The notes: a model not told the origin generated them from the letters alone. A DNA stretch of 64,000 nucleotides from Mesorhizobium loti (GCA_014189435.1 CP050293.1:563001-627000), one strand, 5' to 3'; numbered from the stretch's first letter, positions 25,067-33,926 are shown. A program made the numbers and translations.

Positions 25067-26366
25067 AGTCAGTCAGGCCGTAGAGGCGTGTGCGAAACGC
25101 CACCTTGTCCTTCAAATATGTGGTTTTGAGAACGTCCACAACATGCGATCGCCAGGCGTCGCTGAAGCCGTCATAGTCCTTGTAGAAGCCCTGCTTGTTG
25201 AAGATGTAGCGCGAAACGAAGTCCGACGGCACGAAATCCGAGATCAGCCGGTTGGTCAGCCAGGCGTCGGGGTGGTCGGGTTTGGCGCGGATCACCAGGA
25301 AGCGCTGCTGCGGGAAGACATCCTCGATCTTGAGGTGGCCGAGCTGGGCGATCTCGCGCTTGGCGGCGTTGAGGAAGGGAAAATTGCCGTCCTTGGTGAT
25401 CAGGTCGGCGTGGCTCTGGATCCAGGTCTGCAGCCAGACCTTGTCGACATCGGTCAAATTGCGGTTCGGCTCGGCATCGCGGATCAGCGCGCGCACCACC
25501 ATCTCGGCGCGGTGCTCGAGATAGCCCGAGGCCTCGACCCAGGAGGCACGCGGCAGCTCGATGCGGCCGGTGGTGGCGAGGAACTTGAACACCTTGTCGG
25601 CGTCGTTGATGGAGAGATAGCTGACCTGCCACGGCCGCGAACGGCGGAAACCGGGTGCGGCCGGATCGCCGATCACCGTCGTCATATCGGGGTCGACGAA
25701 CACATAGAGACCACCGAAATGGCTGGTCCAGTAGGCATTGTGGCGGAAGATCACCTGGTCGGGCACCAGCGCGTTCTCGCGGATATCGCCGCAGATCTTG
25801 GCAAGCTCGACCATGCGGGTCAGCATGGCGTTGTCGCGCCAGGCGTCAGGCTCCTGCTTCAGCCGGTCGACGAGCTTGCCGAGTTCGGCGGCCTTGCCCA
25901 GCACATCCTCGGCCGACAGCACCTTGAACTCGACCTGGCTGATCGACAGCAGGTCTTCGATGTCGTTGACCTTTGGAACGGAATCCTCGATCTCGCCGTA
26001 GATCACGTCCTTGATCGTCAGCGCGTCGATGGCGCGCTGGTTCTTGGACATGAACTCGAACATCAGCTGCGAGGTGTTGGAGAAGGCGGTGTGCACCACC
26101 GGCAGGTCGATCTGCGATGGCGTCAGGATGATGAAGCGGCGGTTGACCTCGTTGGGATCGAGATAATCGTAATCGCCGCATTCCTCGGCCACTTCGGGCG
26201 AGAAGCCGGTGCGGTCGATCTGGAAGCTTTTCAGTTTCGTGGGCTTCAAGCCGAATGCGGCCAGCGCCTTGTTGTAGCGCTGGATCAGATGCGGCTCGTC
26301 GACAGTGAGCAAACGGCCGTAGATCAGCTCGTTGTCACGCAGAAGATCGGGTTTCTTGGCGGTCAT
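25065..26366 (-). CDS. DUF6638-family protein
   Basis: A 433-residue soluble protein matching, from memory, DUF6638 of alphaproteobacteria. Recognisable stretches are LLRDNELIYGRLLTVDEPHL, GDYDYLDPNEVNRRFIIL and WLTNRLISDFVPSDFVSRYI. It has no signal peptide or membrane segment and no catalytic motif that I can name. It belongs to the AAA+ module; the DUF559 cassette separates it from the ATPase gene. Without the cassette the gap would be about 72 bases, consistent with an original operon. Confidence 0.75.
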   Translation of the reverse strand: MTAKKPDLLRDNELIYGRLLTVDEPHLIQRYNKALAAFGLKPTKLKSFQIDRTGFSPEVAEECGDYDYLDPNEVNRRFIILTPSQIDLPVVHTAFSNTSQLMFEFMSKNQRAIDALTIKDVIYGEIEDSVPKVNDIEDLLSISQVEFKVLSAEDVLGKAAELGKLVDRLKQEPDAWRDNAMLTRMVELAKICGDIRENALVPDQVIFRHNAYWTSHFGGLYVFVDPDMTTVIGDPAAPGFRRSRPWQVSYLSINDADKVFKFLATTGRIELPRASWVEASGYLEHRAEMVVRALIRDAEPNRNLTDVDKVWLQTWIQSHADLITKDGNFPFLNAAKREIAQLGHLKIEDVFPQQRFLVIRAKPDHPDAWLTNRLISDFVPSDFVSRYIFNKQGFYKDYDGFSDAWRSHVVDVLKTTYLKDKVAFRTRLYGLTD

Positions 26367-26403
26367 GTGGAAGGCTCCGAGGAGCTTTGGTTAAAGGAAC
26401 CAA

Positions 26404-26464
26404 GCGCCAACGCTGACGTCCCCCTCTCCCCGTTCTTCACGGGGAGAGGGTAAGGGTGAGGGGC
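26404..26464. repeat. Left 61-bp inverted repeat of the DUF559 cassette
   Basis: Reads GCGCCAACGCTGACG, then CCCCCTCTCCCCG, a hairpin, and ends GGGTAAGGGTGAGGGGC. It begins 11 bases after the DUF559 stop. Its inverted partner is at 26898-26958. Confidence 0.85.
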
Positions 26465-26475
26465 GGCGCTAACGG

Positions 26476-26892
26476 TCAAGAACATGCCTCCCCATAGCCT
26501 TTGGCGGCAACAAATCGAAGCTCATGCGTTTCGATACGGCGTTCAAGACGTCCCTTGATCGCGGCCAATATGGTTTCGAGTACAGCTTCCCGATCTTTCA
26601 ACACGTCGACATTCCAGAGGCGGAGGACCGACCAATCATTTGAAACCATGAAGCGATCTCTGGCCTCGTCATACTTGTTGCTGGCATGCTGACTGCCATC
26701 GATTTCGACAACCAGCTGGCATTCCCTACAGGCAAAATCGGCAAGGTAGCGGCCTATCGGAAACTGCCGCACGAACTTATGGCCGTTCAGTCTGCGGTCA
26801 CGCAATTCGAGCCAAAGTGCGTTCTCGGCGTCATTGTCCGACTGACGCAGACGTCTCGCTCGCCCCGTTGTCTCGATTTCTGGTCCACGCAT
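26476..26892 (-). CDS. DUF559 (Vsr/PD-(D/E)XK-like) endonuclease-domain protein
   Basis: A 138-residue protein of the DUF559 family, related to very-short-patch-repair endonucleases. Key features are Glu in DNDAENALWLELR, the core KFVRQFPIGRYLADFAC with Asp, and the second acidic strand VVEIDGSQH. The frame continues upstream through the repeat, but that part is only translated repeat, so the ATG at 26892 is chosen. The likely ribosome-binding GAGGGG lies in the inverted repeat itself. Nuclease activity has not been shown for most DUF559 proteins; a role in moving the cassette is inference. Confidence 0.82.
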   Translation of the reverse strand: MRGPEIETTGRARRLRQSDNDAENALWLELRDRRLNGHKFVRQFPIGRYLADFACRECQLVVEIDGSQHASNKYDEARDRFMVSNDWSVLRLWNVDVLKDREAVLETILAAIKGRLERRIETHELRFVAAKGYGEACS

Positions 26893-26897
26893 GCGCT

Positions 26898-26958
26898 GCC
26901 CCTCACCCTTACCCTCTCCCCGTGAAGGACGGGGAGAGGGGGGCGTCGGCGTTGGCGC
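26898..26958. repeat. Right 61-bp inverted repeat of the DUF559 cassette
   Basis: The reverse complement of 26404-26464 with three substitutions. It begins GCCCCTCACCCTTACC and ends GCGTTGGCGC. It lies five bases upstream of the DUF559 ATG and supplies that gene's ribosome-binding site. Confidence 0.85.
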
Positions 26959-26993
26959 CAAGCCTTTCAGCACCTATGGGCTGCAAAGGAGGA

Positions 26994-28904
26994 CTACGCA
27001 TTCCACAGCCCCTTCTTCTTCATCTCCTCCATCTCGCGCGCGGCGCGTTCGCGCAGGCGGGCGTCGCGCAGCAACTTTTGCACCGCGGAGTCGTCGGACT
27101 TGTCGGAATAGCGGAATTCCGAGTCGGCGTAGCGGTTGATCTCCTGCATGACCATGTCCATCGAGAAGGGGCCGCGCAGTTCCTCGATCATCGCTTTCTT
27201 TTCGTCGTAGCCCTTGTGCATGAAGACTTCCGGCTTCTCGAACCAATCGTCGGGAAGCTCGATGTCCATGGCGCGCATCTTGATGGCGTCGGTGACGTTC
27301 TTGACGGCGCGGCCGGTGAAGCGCGGCTCGGCATCCTTGATCAGGTGCAGATAGGTGCCGATGTCGGCCATCGATTTCGGCGCGCCGTTCTCCTTCATGT
27401 AGCGCTCGTAGATCTTGATCAGCCCATCTTCCTGCGGCTTCTCGTGTTCCTCATAGGCCTCGGTCACGGCGCGCTGGATTTCCTGCGCGGCATAGAGATC
27501 GTGGTCGCCGAGCGGGATCTTGTGGTTCTTGCCGGCAAGCAGCACGAAGATGTCGATGTAGTCGTCGCGCGACTGCGGCCCGTCGACCAGCCAGCGGGCG
27601 CCGGCGCGCTGGCGCAGCGCGTCGTCGACATTTTCGGGATAGTTGGAGAACATGCCGAACGAACAGTTGCCGCGTACCACGGTGGCGGCGCCGGCGAAGG
27701 CGTCCATCAAAACGCCGGTTATTTCCTGCTGGCCGGCCGAGGCGCGGTCGTCGGAGCGGCGCGCCGCCACCTGGTCGATGTCGTCGATGGTGCCGAAGCC
27801 GATGACGCGCGGGTTCAGCACATTGTTGATGAACTGGCGGCAGTTCTGGCCCGACTTGCCCTGGTAGGACGAGATCTGGTCGACGCCGAAATTCTCATAG
27901 GCGAAGGGATAGCCGGCGACCTGGCAATAGCCGTTGACGAGACCGGCGATCATCTGGATCAGCGTCGTCTTGCCGGTGCCGGGCGCGCCGTCGCCGATGA
28001 AGGTGAACAGGAAGCCGCCGAGTTCGACGAACGGGTTCATCTCGCGCTCGAAATCATAGGCCATCAGCATCTTGGCGAGCTTGACCGACTGGTATTTGGC
28101 GATGTGGTTGCCGACGACCTCTTCCGGCTTCTTGAAGGTCATCACCAGCGGTTTTGAGCGCTTGCCCGGCGCGACGTCGAAACCATCGAGGGTGAAGTCA
28201 TCGGCATCGATGCGGATATGGGCGTTCTCGAACGGGCCGATGCCGTCGAAGCGACCCTTGCGCGCCAGAAGCCCGTCGATGGCGACGCGGGCAAAGGCAC
28301 GTGCCCTTGTCATCAGGTCGGCGTCGTCGGACGATCCCGAGATCGCCTTGTCGAGGCCGGCCAGGATCGACTTCACCGCATCCTGCGGCGTGTCGAACAG
28401 GAAGTCCGGCTCGGGGATGTCGTTGGGCGCCTCGCCGTCGCTGTCGATCAGCTGGAAGAGATAGGAGGCGAGGCTGAAGGCTGAAATGTAAGCCGAGGCC
28501 GACAGAAGCTTCTTGAAGGTGGACGCCTCGTCGCCTTCGAGCGGGGCGCGGGTGTTTTTGGCCTGCAGGCTTTCAAGGTCCGAACCTTCTGCAAAGACAT
28601 CCGATACTGCGAGCGCGATGGCCGTGCCGCGCCGGGCGCGGAAGAGCAGAGTATGCTGCGGGATGGTCAGCAGTTGGTCGTCGGGATGGACGGCGCCGAC
28701 GGTCTTCGACAGCTCGACCTCGCGCGTGCGGCGCACCGAGCCGACCGAGACGGTCGAGACGAAGCGGCGGTTGGTGCCGGCAAGTGCGGTGCCGGACTCG
28801 CGTGACGGATCCTCCAGCACGACAATGCGGGTGATGAAGCTTTGCGCGGTGGCGCGGTGTTTCTCGATGGCGGCTTCCGGGATGGTGGTCAGGCCGGTAT
28901 CCAT
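26994..28904 (-). CDS. AAA+ family ATPase of an uncharacterised module
   Basis: A 636-residue protein. An N-terminal region of about 290 residues of unknown fold precedes one AAA+ domain: Walker A GDGAPGTGKTT (304-314), a Walker B variant GTIDDIDQVA (about 371-380), a sensor-like MFSNYPENVDDALRQRAG with probable arginine finger, and a lid rich in helices. The C-terminus (about 560-636) is charged and helical. The AAA core resembles CDC48/FtsH-type remodelers more than MoxR. No protease site is present. It is flanked by the 381-residue unknown gene 24 bases upstream and, past the cassette, by DUF6638. Confidence 0.8.
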   Translation of the reverse strand: MDTGLTTIPEAAIEKHRATAQSFITRIVVLEDPSRESGTALAGTNRRFVSTVSVGSVRRTREVELSKTVGAVHPDDQLLTIPQHTLLFRARRGTAIALAVSDVFAEGSDLESLQAKNTRAPLEGDEASTFKKLLSASAYISAFSLASYLFQLIDSDGEAPNDIPEPDFLFDTPQDAVKSILAGLDKAISGSSDDADLMTRARAFARVAIDGLLARKGRFDGIGPFENAHIRIDADDFTLDGFDVAPGKRSKPLVMTFKKPEEVVGNHIAKYQSVKLAKMLMAYDFEREMNPFVELGGFLFTFIGDGAPGTGKTTLIQMIAGLVNGYCQVAGYPFAYENFGVDQISSYQGKSGQNCRQFINNVLNPRVIGFGTIDDIDQVAARRSDDRASAGQQEITGVLMDAFAGAATVVRGNCSFGMFSNYPENVDDALRQRAGARWLVDGPQSRDDYIDIFVLLAGKNHKIPLGDHDLYAAQEIQRAVTEAYEEHEKPQEDGLIKIYERYMKENGAPKSMADIGTYLHLIKDAEPRFTGRAVKNVTDAIKMRAMDIELPDDWFEKPEVFMHKGYDEKKAMIEELRGPFSMDMVMQEINRYADSEFRYSDKSDDSAVQKLLRDARLRERAAREMEEMKKKGLWNA

Positions 28905-28928
28905 GAAGGGTGCTCCGTGGTGTGACGG

Positions 28929-30074
28929 TCAGACGTCTGAAATGACCTGTCCATTGGACAGGATGTGAACCTTGTAGCCGGCAAAGATCTTCTGCGCCTC
29001 GCCGGCGGCGTAGAGCGCCTGGTAGGCCTCATGCGGGATCAGCGCGTGGTTTTCGTAGCTCGACACGCCCTGGCGCGCGGCTTCCAGATCGTCGGTGTTG
29101 ATGAAGAATTCCTGCGTCGTCTTCTCGCTCGAAAACAGGCCCTTGCGGCCGGGTTTCTCGCTCTTGGAATAGACCTCCTGGATGGTCCAGGTCAGCAGCC
29201 AGGCATTTTCCGGCTTGCGCACCTTGGCCAGGACTTCGGTCACCGTCGAATTGTTGTCGGTAATCCCCGCGGAATAGAACGGGCCGAGCACGACGCGGCG
29301 CAGCTGCTTGGGGTGCAGCGGTTCGAAATCCTTGTCGAGGTTGACCGCGATGGTCGCCGGCGACAGCGTGTAGGCCGAATTCTTCTCGGTGAAATCGTCG
29401 AAACGGTGGGCAAGCTCGGGATTGAGCAGGCCGTCGACCGGCAGCGGAATGTCGATCGTCTCGTTCAGCTTGCCGTTTCTGTCGACAAGCTGGCGGATCA
29501 TCGCTTCGGAAGAATCCTCCACAGTCACCATGTAGACCAGAGGCAGGTTGGCGCTGCCGTCGAACGTCGCCCAGTGGACGAGATAATAGGGCCGCGCCGT
29601 CTTCGGGTTGACCGAGACCTTGGCCGTTTGCGCCAGGGTGAACGGGCCGAACGTGTTCTCGCTTTTCACGTCCTCGAGATAGAGCCGCTCGGCCATCGAC
29701 TTCTGCAGCGCTTCCGGGAATTCCTTGTGGCGCAGGATGAAGTCGGCCATTTCCTCGCGCAACTCGCCAGCCAGCGGAATGTTGGCAAGCCGCGCGTCGG
29801 CCTGGCGGCGGTCGTTCTCCAGCTCAAGCAGGTTCTGGAACACCGGGAAGCCGCTTTCGGCGCGCGAAATGCGGAACGTGTCCATGAAGCCCAGCCGGTT
29901 GCGCCAGCAGGAAAACGACTTGTCGAGCCGGGCGATGTATTCGGCGACGATCTTGGCGACGATGCCATGCCGGTAGAGCGGCGAGCGATCGTCGCGCATG
30001 AACACTTCAAGGCCGCTGAGCGCGGCCGTGATGGCGGAGAAATACCGTGTCGCCGCTTCGTTTTCGGGGGTCAT
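28929..30074 (-). CDS. Hypothetical protein of the AAA+ module
   Basis: A 381-residue protein not recognised as a named family. It has no signal peptide or membrane segment. The N-terminal 120 residues look helical (RLDKSFSCWRNRLGFMDTFR), followed by a mixed region (PYYLVHWATFDGSANLPLVY, RRVVLGPFYSAGITDNNSTV). No enzyme motif is visible. It lies 31 bases after the coiled-coil gene and 24 before the ATPase gene, so it is almost certainly cotranscribed with them and may be an adaptor or substrate of the ATPase (inference). Confidence 0.7.
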   Translation of the reverse strand: MTPENEAATRYFSAITAALSGLEVFMRDDRSPLYRHGIVAKIVAEYIARLDKSFSCWRNRLGFMDTFRISRAESGFPVFQNLLELENDRRQADARLANIPLAGELREEMADFILRHKEFPEALQKSMAERLYLEDVKSENTFGPFTLAQTAKVSVNPKTARPYYLVHWATFDGSANLPLVYMVTVEDSSEAMIRQLVDRNGKLNETIDIPLPVDGLLNPELAHRFDDFTEKNSAYTLSPATIAVNLDKDFEPLHPKQLRRVVLGPFYSAGITDNNSTVTEVLAKVRKPENAWLLTWTIQEVYSKSEKPGRKGLFSSEKTTQEFFINTDDLEAARQGVSSYENHALIPHEAYQALYAAGEAQKIFAGYKVHILSNGQVISDV

Positions 30075-30105
30075 GCCTGTGCGCTCGCGGGCAGTGCTGT
30101 CACCC

Positions 30106-31194
30106 TTACGACTGCACGTAGTTTGCCGAATTGTGCTTCTTCAGCACCTCGTCGAAGCGGCGGGCGAAGGCATCGTCGGCCAGCTTCTTGCGGCGCTGGA
30201 TGTCGGCGCTGGCGACCATGTTCTTCTCGTGCATTTCGAGCAGGTCGCCGATGTGCTTTTGCGACGCGGCACCGATGCCGGCCATGGTTTCCTCTGCGGT
30301 GTTGTCGACCTGGCTGCCCAGCGTGTTGATCTTGTGGGCGACGTCCTGCTGGGCGGCGGTCTTCAGCGAATCTTCCAGCGCCTTGTAGAGCACGATGCGC
30401 TGCTCGGTATCGATGGTCAGCTTGTTGATCAGCGTCGATTGCGCGGCGATCTGGTTGTTGAGCGAATCGACGAAGGTCTGGAACATCGAGGTGTAGCGCT
30501 CGAGCGTCTGGCTTTCGGCCAGCAGTTCCTGCTCCTTGGCCTGCTTTTCGTTGTATTCCGTCGCCAGCTTGGAGCGTTCGCCTTCAAGCTGTGTGCGGTC
30601 CTTCTGGCTGGTCGAGGCGGCGATCTTGTTTTCGATGTCGAGCAGCATCGGATTGAGTTCCTCGATGCGCTTCTGCACGGCTTCGAGGTTGGTCATGGTG
30701 GTCTTGCGGCGCTCGATCACCTGCGACAGGCTGGTCTCGGAGGTCTTGTAGCGCTGGTCGAGGACCTCTTTCTGCGCCTTCAGGATGCCGACGATGGTGT
30801 CGGACTTGACCAGCAGTTCCTGCAGATTGCCGGCCAGCGACATGTTGCGGACGCGGTCGGTGCGCATGCGCTGCTTGCTCTGGCTGGAGAAGACGCCGAT
30901 GAATTTTTCCCAGCCGGTGTAGTTCTTCATGCTCTCGAACTCGGCGCCGAAGACGTTGGTGGCGTCCTCCAGCCCGATGATCAGGTCGGCGATGTTGCCT
31001 TCCATCACCTTCTGCTGCTTCAGCACATCCTCGATGCGGGCGTTCTCGATGTCGAAATTGGCGTCGCCGATCTTCTTGTCGGCGGTGGCGAGCGTATCAA
31101 GCACGGTGCCGGACTGCTCGATCTTGCTGCGCATGTCCTGCACGACTTGCTTGGTTTTGGCAATTTCGGCGTCGAAATTCTGCAATGTCGCCAT
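30106..31194 (-). CDS. Coiled-coil protein of the AAA+ module
   Basis: A 362-residue soluble protein, almost wholly helical. Long heptad-rich stretches run from about residue 115 to 260 (VIERRKTTMTNLEAVQKRIE, EGERSKLATEYNEKQAKEQE). The segment ESMKNYTGWEKFIGVFSSQS and the C-terminal HNSANYVQS look conserved. There is a loose overall likeness to TelA-type toxic anion resistance proteins, which I cannot confirm. The ATG at 31194 follows GGGAGG; an extension to 31257 lacks support. It is the first gene of the module. Confidence 0.7.
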   Translation of the reverse strand: MATLQNFDAEIAKTKQVVQDMRSKIEQSGTVLDTLATADKKIGDANFDIENARIEDVLKQQKVMEGNIADLIIGLEDATNVFGAEFESMKNYTGWEKFIGVFSSQSKQRMRTDRVRNMSLAGNLQELLVKSDTIVGILKAQKEVLDQRYKTSETSLSQVIERRKTTMTNLEAVQKRIEELNPMLLDIENKIAASTSQKDRTQLEGERSKLATEYNEKQAKEQELLAESQTLERYTSMFQTFVDSLNNQIAAQSTLINKLTIDTEQRIVLYKALEDSLKTAAQQDVAHKINTLGSQVDNTAEETMAGIGAASQKHIGDLLEMHEKNMVASADIQRRKKLADDAFARRFDEVLKKHNSANYVQS

Positions 31195-31506
31195 TGGGGC
31201 CTCCCGCTTCGGCATCACGTCGCTGGTCGCGAACAGCGGCGAATATATGTGGGGCATCCGGGGATTGAAAGACGTGAAGACAAGGGCGGCGTGAAAACAA
31301 AAGAATCCGTCACGGTCTTGAAAGCCAGTGAAGGCGGGGTCATGGCGTGATTAGCTTGCCGGCCAGGCATAGTTCAGCTGTCATTGAACTTTCACGCGGC
31401 AAAGCGACGGCGCACGGATGCCTTTGTATTCGGCAAACCACTGAAGCAATCGCGGCCGCGATATGCGAAGCGAAAGCCGGCTTTACAGAGGCGGACGAAC
31501 AGCGGA
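31195..31506. other. Intergenic region with no gene seen
   Basis: A 312-base stretch between the coiled-coil gene (promoter side) and the stop of the cytochrome c gene. Reading frames here lack start signals and family character. It should contain the promoter of the AAA+ module, but no convincing -35/-10 pair or palindrome was found. Confidence 0.5.
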
Positions 31507-31896
31507 TCAGGGTTTGGGATCGGCCTTCAGATAGGCGATGACATTGGCGATGTCGTCGTCATTGGTCAGGCCGGCAAACGCCATCCTGTTGCCGGGCACT
31601 TTCAGCTTGGGGGCCTTGAGATACTCGGCGAGATTGGCTTCATTCCAGACCAGGCCGCCGGAACCTGCACTCTTCATCGCCTCGGAATAGTGGCCAAGGA
31701 AACTCTCGGCGCTGCCGGCAGTGCGGCCGACGACGCCCATCAAATGCGGGCCGACCTTGTCGCGGTCGGTGGCTGCTTCATGGCAGGCGATGCACCGGTT
31801 GAAGACCTTCTTGCCCAGGGCCGGATCTCCGCCGGCATGGGCGGCAAGGGAGGTGGCAAGGAGAAGAATGCTGGCGGACGAAGCGGCTCGAAACAT
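31507..31896 (-). CDS. Periplasmic class I cytochrome c
   Basis: A 129-residue protein. A Sec signal (MFRAASSASILLLATSLAAHA) precedes mature GGDPALGKKVFNRCIACHEA, with heme attachment CIACH. The Met axial ligand is in GNRMAFAGL, and the tail DDIANVIAYLK is typical of cytochrome c2/c550-like electron carriers. It may pass electrons from the bc1 complex to an oxidase (inference). The start at 31896 is chosen because the open frame to 31992 would bury the signal. Confidence 0.88.
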   Translation of the reverse strand: MFRAASSASILLLATSLAAHAGGDPALGKKVFNRCIACHEAATDRDKVGPHLMGVVGRTAGSAESFLGHYSEAMKSAGSGGLVWNEANLAEYLKAPKLKVPGNRMAFAGLTNDDDIANVIAYLKADPKP

Positions 31897-32004
31897 GGCT
31901 GACCCCGGAGAGTTCTGGCTGGCGGCCTTATAGGACCGAGGCCTTAACAAACGCTGCATCATGGCGGGATTGCGGAAGACGGGCCATGACAATGGTATTG
32001 CAAA

Positions 32005-32862
32005 TCAGGCTTGCTGGGCCAGGTCGCGGCGCAGGAAATCACTCAGCCGCTCGACCGCAGGCGTCGTCGACAGCGGGTTGCGCAGGATGCCGATTTCGAG
32101 GTCCGGCAGCACGGGAAACCCTTCATTGCCGCCGATGATGCGCAGCGACGGCGGCACGCTGCGCTGGGCGAGGCCAGCCACAGCGAGCCCGGCCTGGACG
32201 ACCGCGATCAGGCCAAGCAGCGAGGCGCTGGAGTAGGTGCAGCGGTAGGAGCGGTCCACATCGCCAAGCGCCTGCAGGACATTCATCCTGGCTGCACAGC
32301 CGGGTTCGAACAGAGCGACTGGAAGCGGGTCGGTCTGCCAGGCGACATGATTGGGTGAGGCGACCCAGACGAAGCGTTCCAGCCGGATCACCTCGAGCGG
32401 CTGCTCCGGCAAGCGGGTGACGATGGCGAGATCCAGCCGTCCCTCCGCCAGCGTCTTCACCAGCGCGGTCGACTGTTCGCAGATCAACTCCACCGTCACC
32501 AGGGGGTGCTCCGCCGCAAAGCGCGACAGCACGGGCGGCAGGAGGAAGGCGGCATAGTCGTCCGGCACACCCAGACGGACGCTGCCGGTCTCCTTCGGCC
32601 GGGTGACGCTTGCCCATGCTTCATCCGACAGCTTCAACAACCGGCGCGCATAGATCAGGAAATCCTCGCCGATGGCATTGGGGATGACGGTTCTCGGACC
32701 ACGCACCAGAAGCTGGTTGCCGACCATCTCCTCCAGCCGCTGCATCTGCATGCTGACGGCTGACTGGCTGCGGCCGACCCGAGGTGCTGCATTGGAAAGG
32801 CTGCCGCTCTCGACGACGGCGACGAAGGTTTTCAGCAGGTTGAGATCGAGTGGCGCGGGCAT
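32005..32862 (-). CDS. LysR-family transcriptional regulator
   Basis: A 285-residue regulator. The N-terminal winged helix begins LDLNLLKTFVAVVESGSLSN with recognition region RSQSAVSMQMQRLEE, followed by the effector domain (GSVRLGVPDDYAAFLLPPVL). It is divergent from the EamA-type exporter at 32960; about 97 bases separate them and hold an inverted repeat at 32880-32903. Control of that exporter is inferred. Confidence 0.88.
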   Translation of the reverse strand: MPAPLDLNLLKTFVAVVESGSLSNAAPRVGRSQSAVSMQMQRLEEMVGNQLLVRGPRTVIPNAIGEDFLIYARRLLKLSDEAWASVTRPKETGSVRLGVPDDYAAFLLPPVLSRFAAEHPLVTVELICEQSTALVKTLAEGRLDLAIVTRLPEQPLEVIRLERFVWVASPNHVAWQTDPLPVALFEPGCAARMNVLQALGDVDRSYRCTYSSASLLGLIAVVQAGLAVAGLAQRSVPPSLRIIGGNEGFPVLPDLEIGILRNPLSTTPAVERLSDFLRRDLAQQA

Positions 32863-32879
32863 GGTGCTATCAGCATATC

Positions 32880-32903
32880 GAATAGCCTATCCCAAATCTA
32901 TTC
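32880..32903. promoter_or_regulatory. Inverted repeat in LysR/EamA intergenic region
   Basis: GAATAG (32880-32885) and CTATTC (32898-32903) are reverse complements separated by 12 bases, close to the T-N11-A spacing of LysR sites and between the two divergent genes. Confidence 0.45.
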
Positions 32904-32959
32904 ACTCGTTTGAAACCGCAGCCAGTGACCACATGCGTCGCACCAACTGGACGACCTCC

Positions 32960-33856
32960 ATGACAGACGCCTCGACAGCCCGCTTTCCGGCCGCGAGCCT
33001 TGCTCTGGCAATGGTGATCGCCGGCACGGTCGGCGCCTTCGCCACGGAATCGGGGCTGCATCCCGTCGCCGTCGTCTTCTGGCGGTGCGTGTTCGGCGCG
33101 CTGTTCCTTTTCGCATGGTGCCTGTTGCGCGGCTATCTGCCGGATCGGACGCTGTCGCCGTCCCGGCTTGCCCTCGCGGCACTTGCCGGCGTCTGCATGG
33201 TGCTGAGCTGGACAGCCTTCTTCGCCGGCTTTGCCATGACGTCGATCGCCACGACGACGATTATCTACCACATCCAGCCGTTCTTCGTGGTCCTGATCGG
33301 TGTCGTCTTCCTCAAGGAGCGCATCTCGCCTGACCAACTGCTGTGGATGCTCGGTGCGTTTCTCGGCGTCGTGCTGGCCAGCGGCCTCGTCTTCGCGCGC
33401 GGCCATGCCGATGCCAACTGGGCGCCGGGTATTGCGCTGACGCTGGGCGGTGCAATGCTCTATGCCGTTACAACGATCCTCGCCAAGGGCCTTGGTCAGC
33501 AGCGCGCCGAAATTACGGTACTCTGCCAGACGGTGGTGGGGGTCGTCATGCTCGCCCCGTTCGCCGGCGTCGGCCAACATATTGCGCTTGCGTCATGGGG
33601 CTGGCTGCTCGGCATCGGCGTGCTGCACACCGGCATTGCCTATGTGCTGATGAATTCGGCCTTTCCGCGCCTGACGACACCGGTGATCGGCGTCATCACC
33701 TTCATCTATCCCGTCGTCGCCATCATCGTCGACTGGGCGATCTATGGGCATCCGCTCGGGCTGGCGCAGGCTGCCGGCATGGCGCTGATTGCAGTGGCGA
33801 CGCTGGGTGTGCGGCTGGGTTGGCGGTTTCCGAAGTGGCGTGTCTCGACCGTATGA
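32960..33856 (+). CDS. EamA/DMT-family transporter
   Basis: A 298-residue inner-membrane protein with ten hydrophobic segments in two EamA repeats (about 10-135 and 150-285). Segment TTTIIYHIQPFFVVLIGVVF and the second-repeat GIAYVLMNSAFPRLTTPVIG are typical of RhaT/EamA drug/metabolite exporters. The ATG at 32960 gives the usual length; an ATG at 32933 is an alternative adding nine residues. Substrate unknown. It is divergent from a LysR gene that probably controls it. Confidence 0.85.
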   Translation: MTDASTARFPAASLALAMVIAGTVGAFATESGLHPVAVVFWRCVFGALFLFAWCLLRGYLPDRTLSPSRLALAALAGVCMVLSWTAFFAGFAMTSIATTTIIYHIQPFFVVLIGVVFLKERISPDQLLWMLGAFLGVVLASGLVFARGHADANWAPGIALTLGGAMLYAVTTILAKGLGQQRAEITVLCQTVVGVVMLAPFAGVGQHIALASWGWLLGIGVLHTGIAYVLMNSAFPRLTTPVIGVITFIYPVVAIIVDWAIYGHPLGLAQAAGMALIAVATLGVRLGWRFPKWRVSTV

Positions 33857-33863
33857 GCCCGGT

Positions 33864-33905
33864 GCAATTCCAGGGAAAGCACATAGCGCTTCCCCTGGGA
33901 ATTGC
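33864..33905. repeat. Short relative of the two-stem dispersed repeat
   Basis: Arms GCAATTCC-AGGGAAAG and CTTCCCCTGGGAATTGC pair with one bulge. The GCAATTCC/GGAATTGC ends match the second stem of the repeats at 15251 and 41566. It sits between convergent EamA and tdk stops and may act as a terminator. Confidence 0.6.
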
Positions 33906-33926
33906 TCCAAAAACCAAGAGACAGAG

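Larger units (their letters stand above)
26404..26958 (-). mobile_element. Candidate mobile cassette: DUF559 gene between 61-bp inverted repeats
   Basis: The left repeat (26404-26464) and the right repeat (26898-26958) are 61-bp inverted copies that differ at only three positions. They contain the hairpin-forming CTCTCCCCG...CGGGGAGAG. The DUF559 reading frame fills almost all the space between them (26476-26892). The short direct sequence CAAG occurs at both outer edges (26401-26404 and 26959-26962), a possible target duplication but too short to be sure. The cassette sits inside an otherwise tight same-strand gene series. Mobility is inferred. Confidence 0.65.

Noticed and set aside
26893..26973. 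N-terminal extension of the DUF559 protein
   Set aside because: It is translation of the flanking inverted repeat (Pro/Arg/Gly-rich) and would not be part of the family domain.
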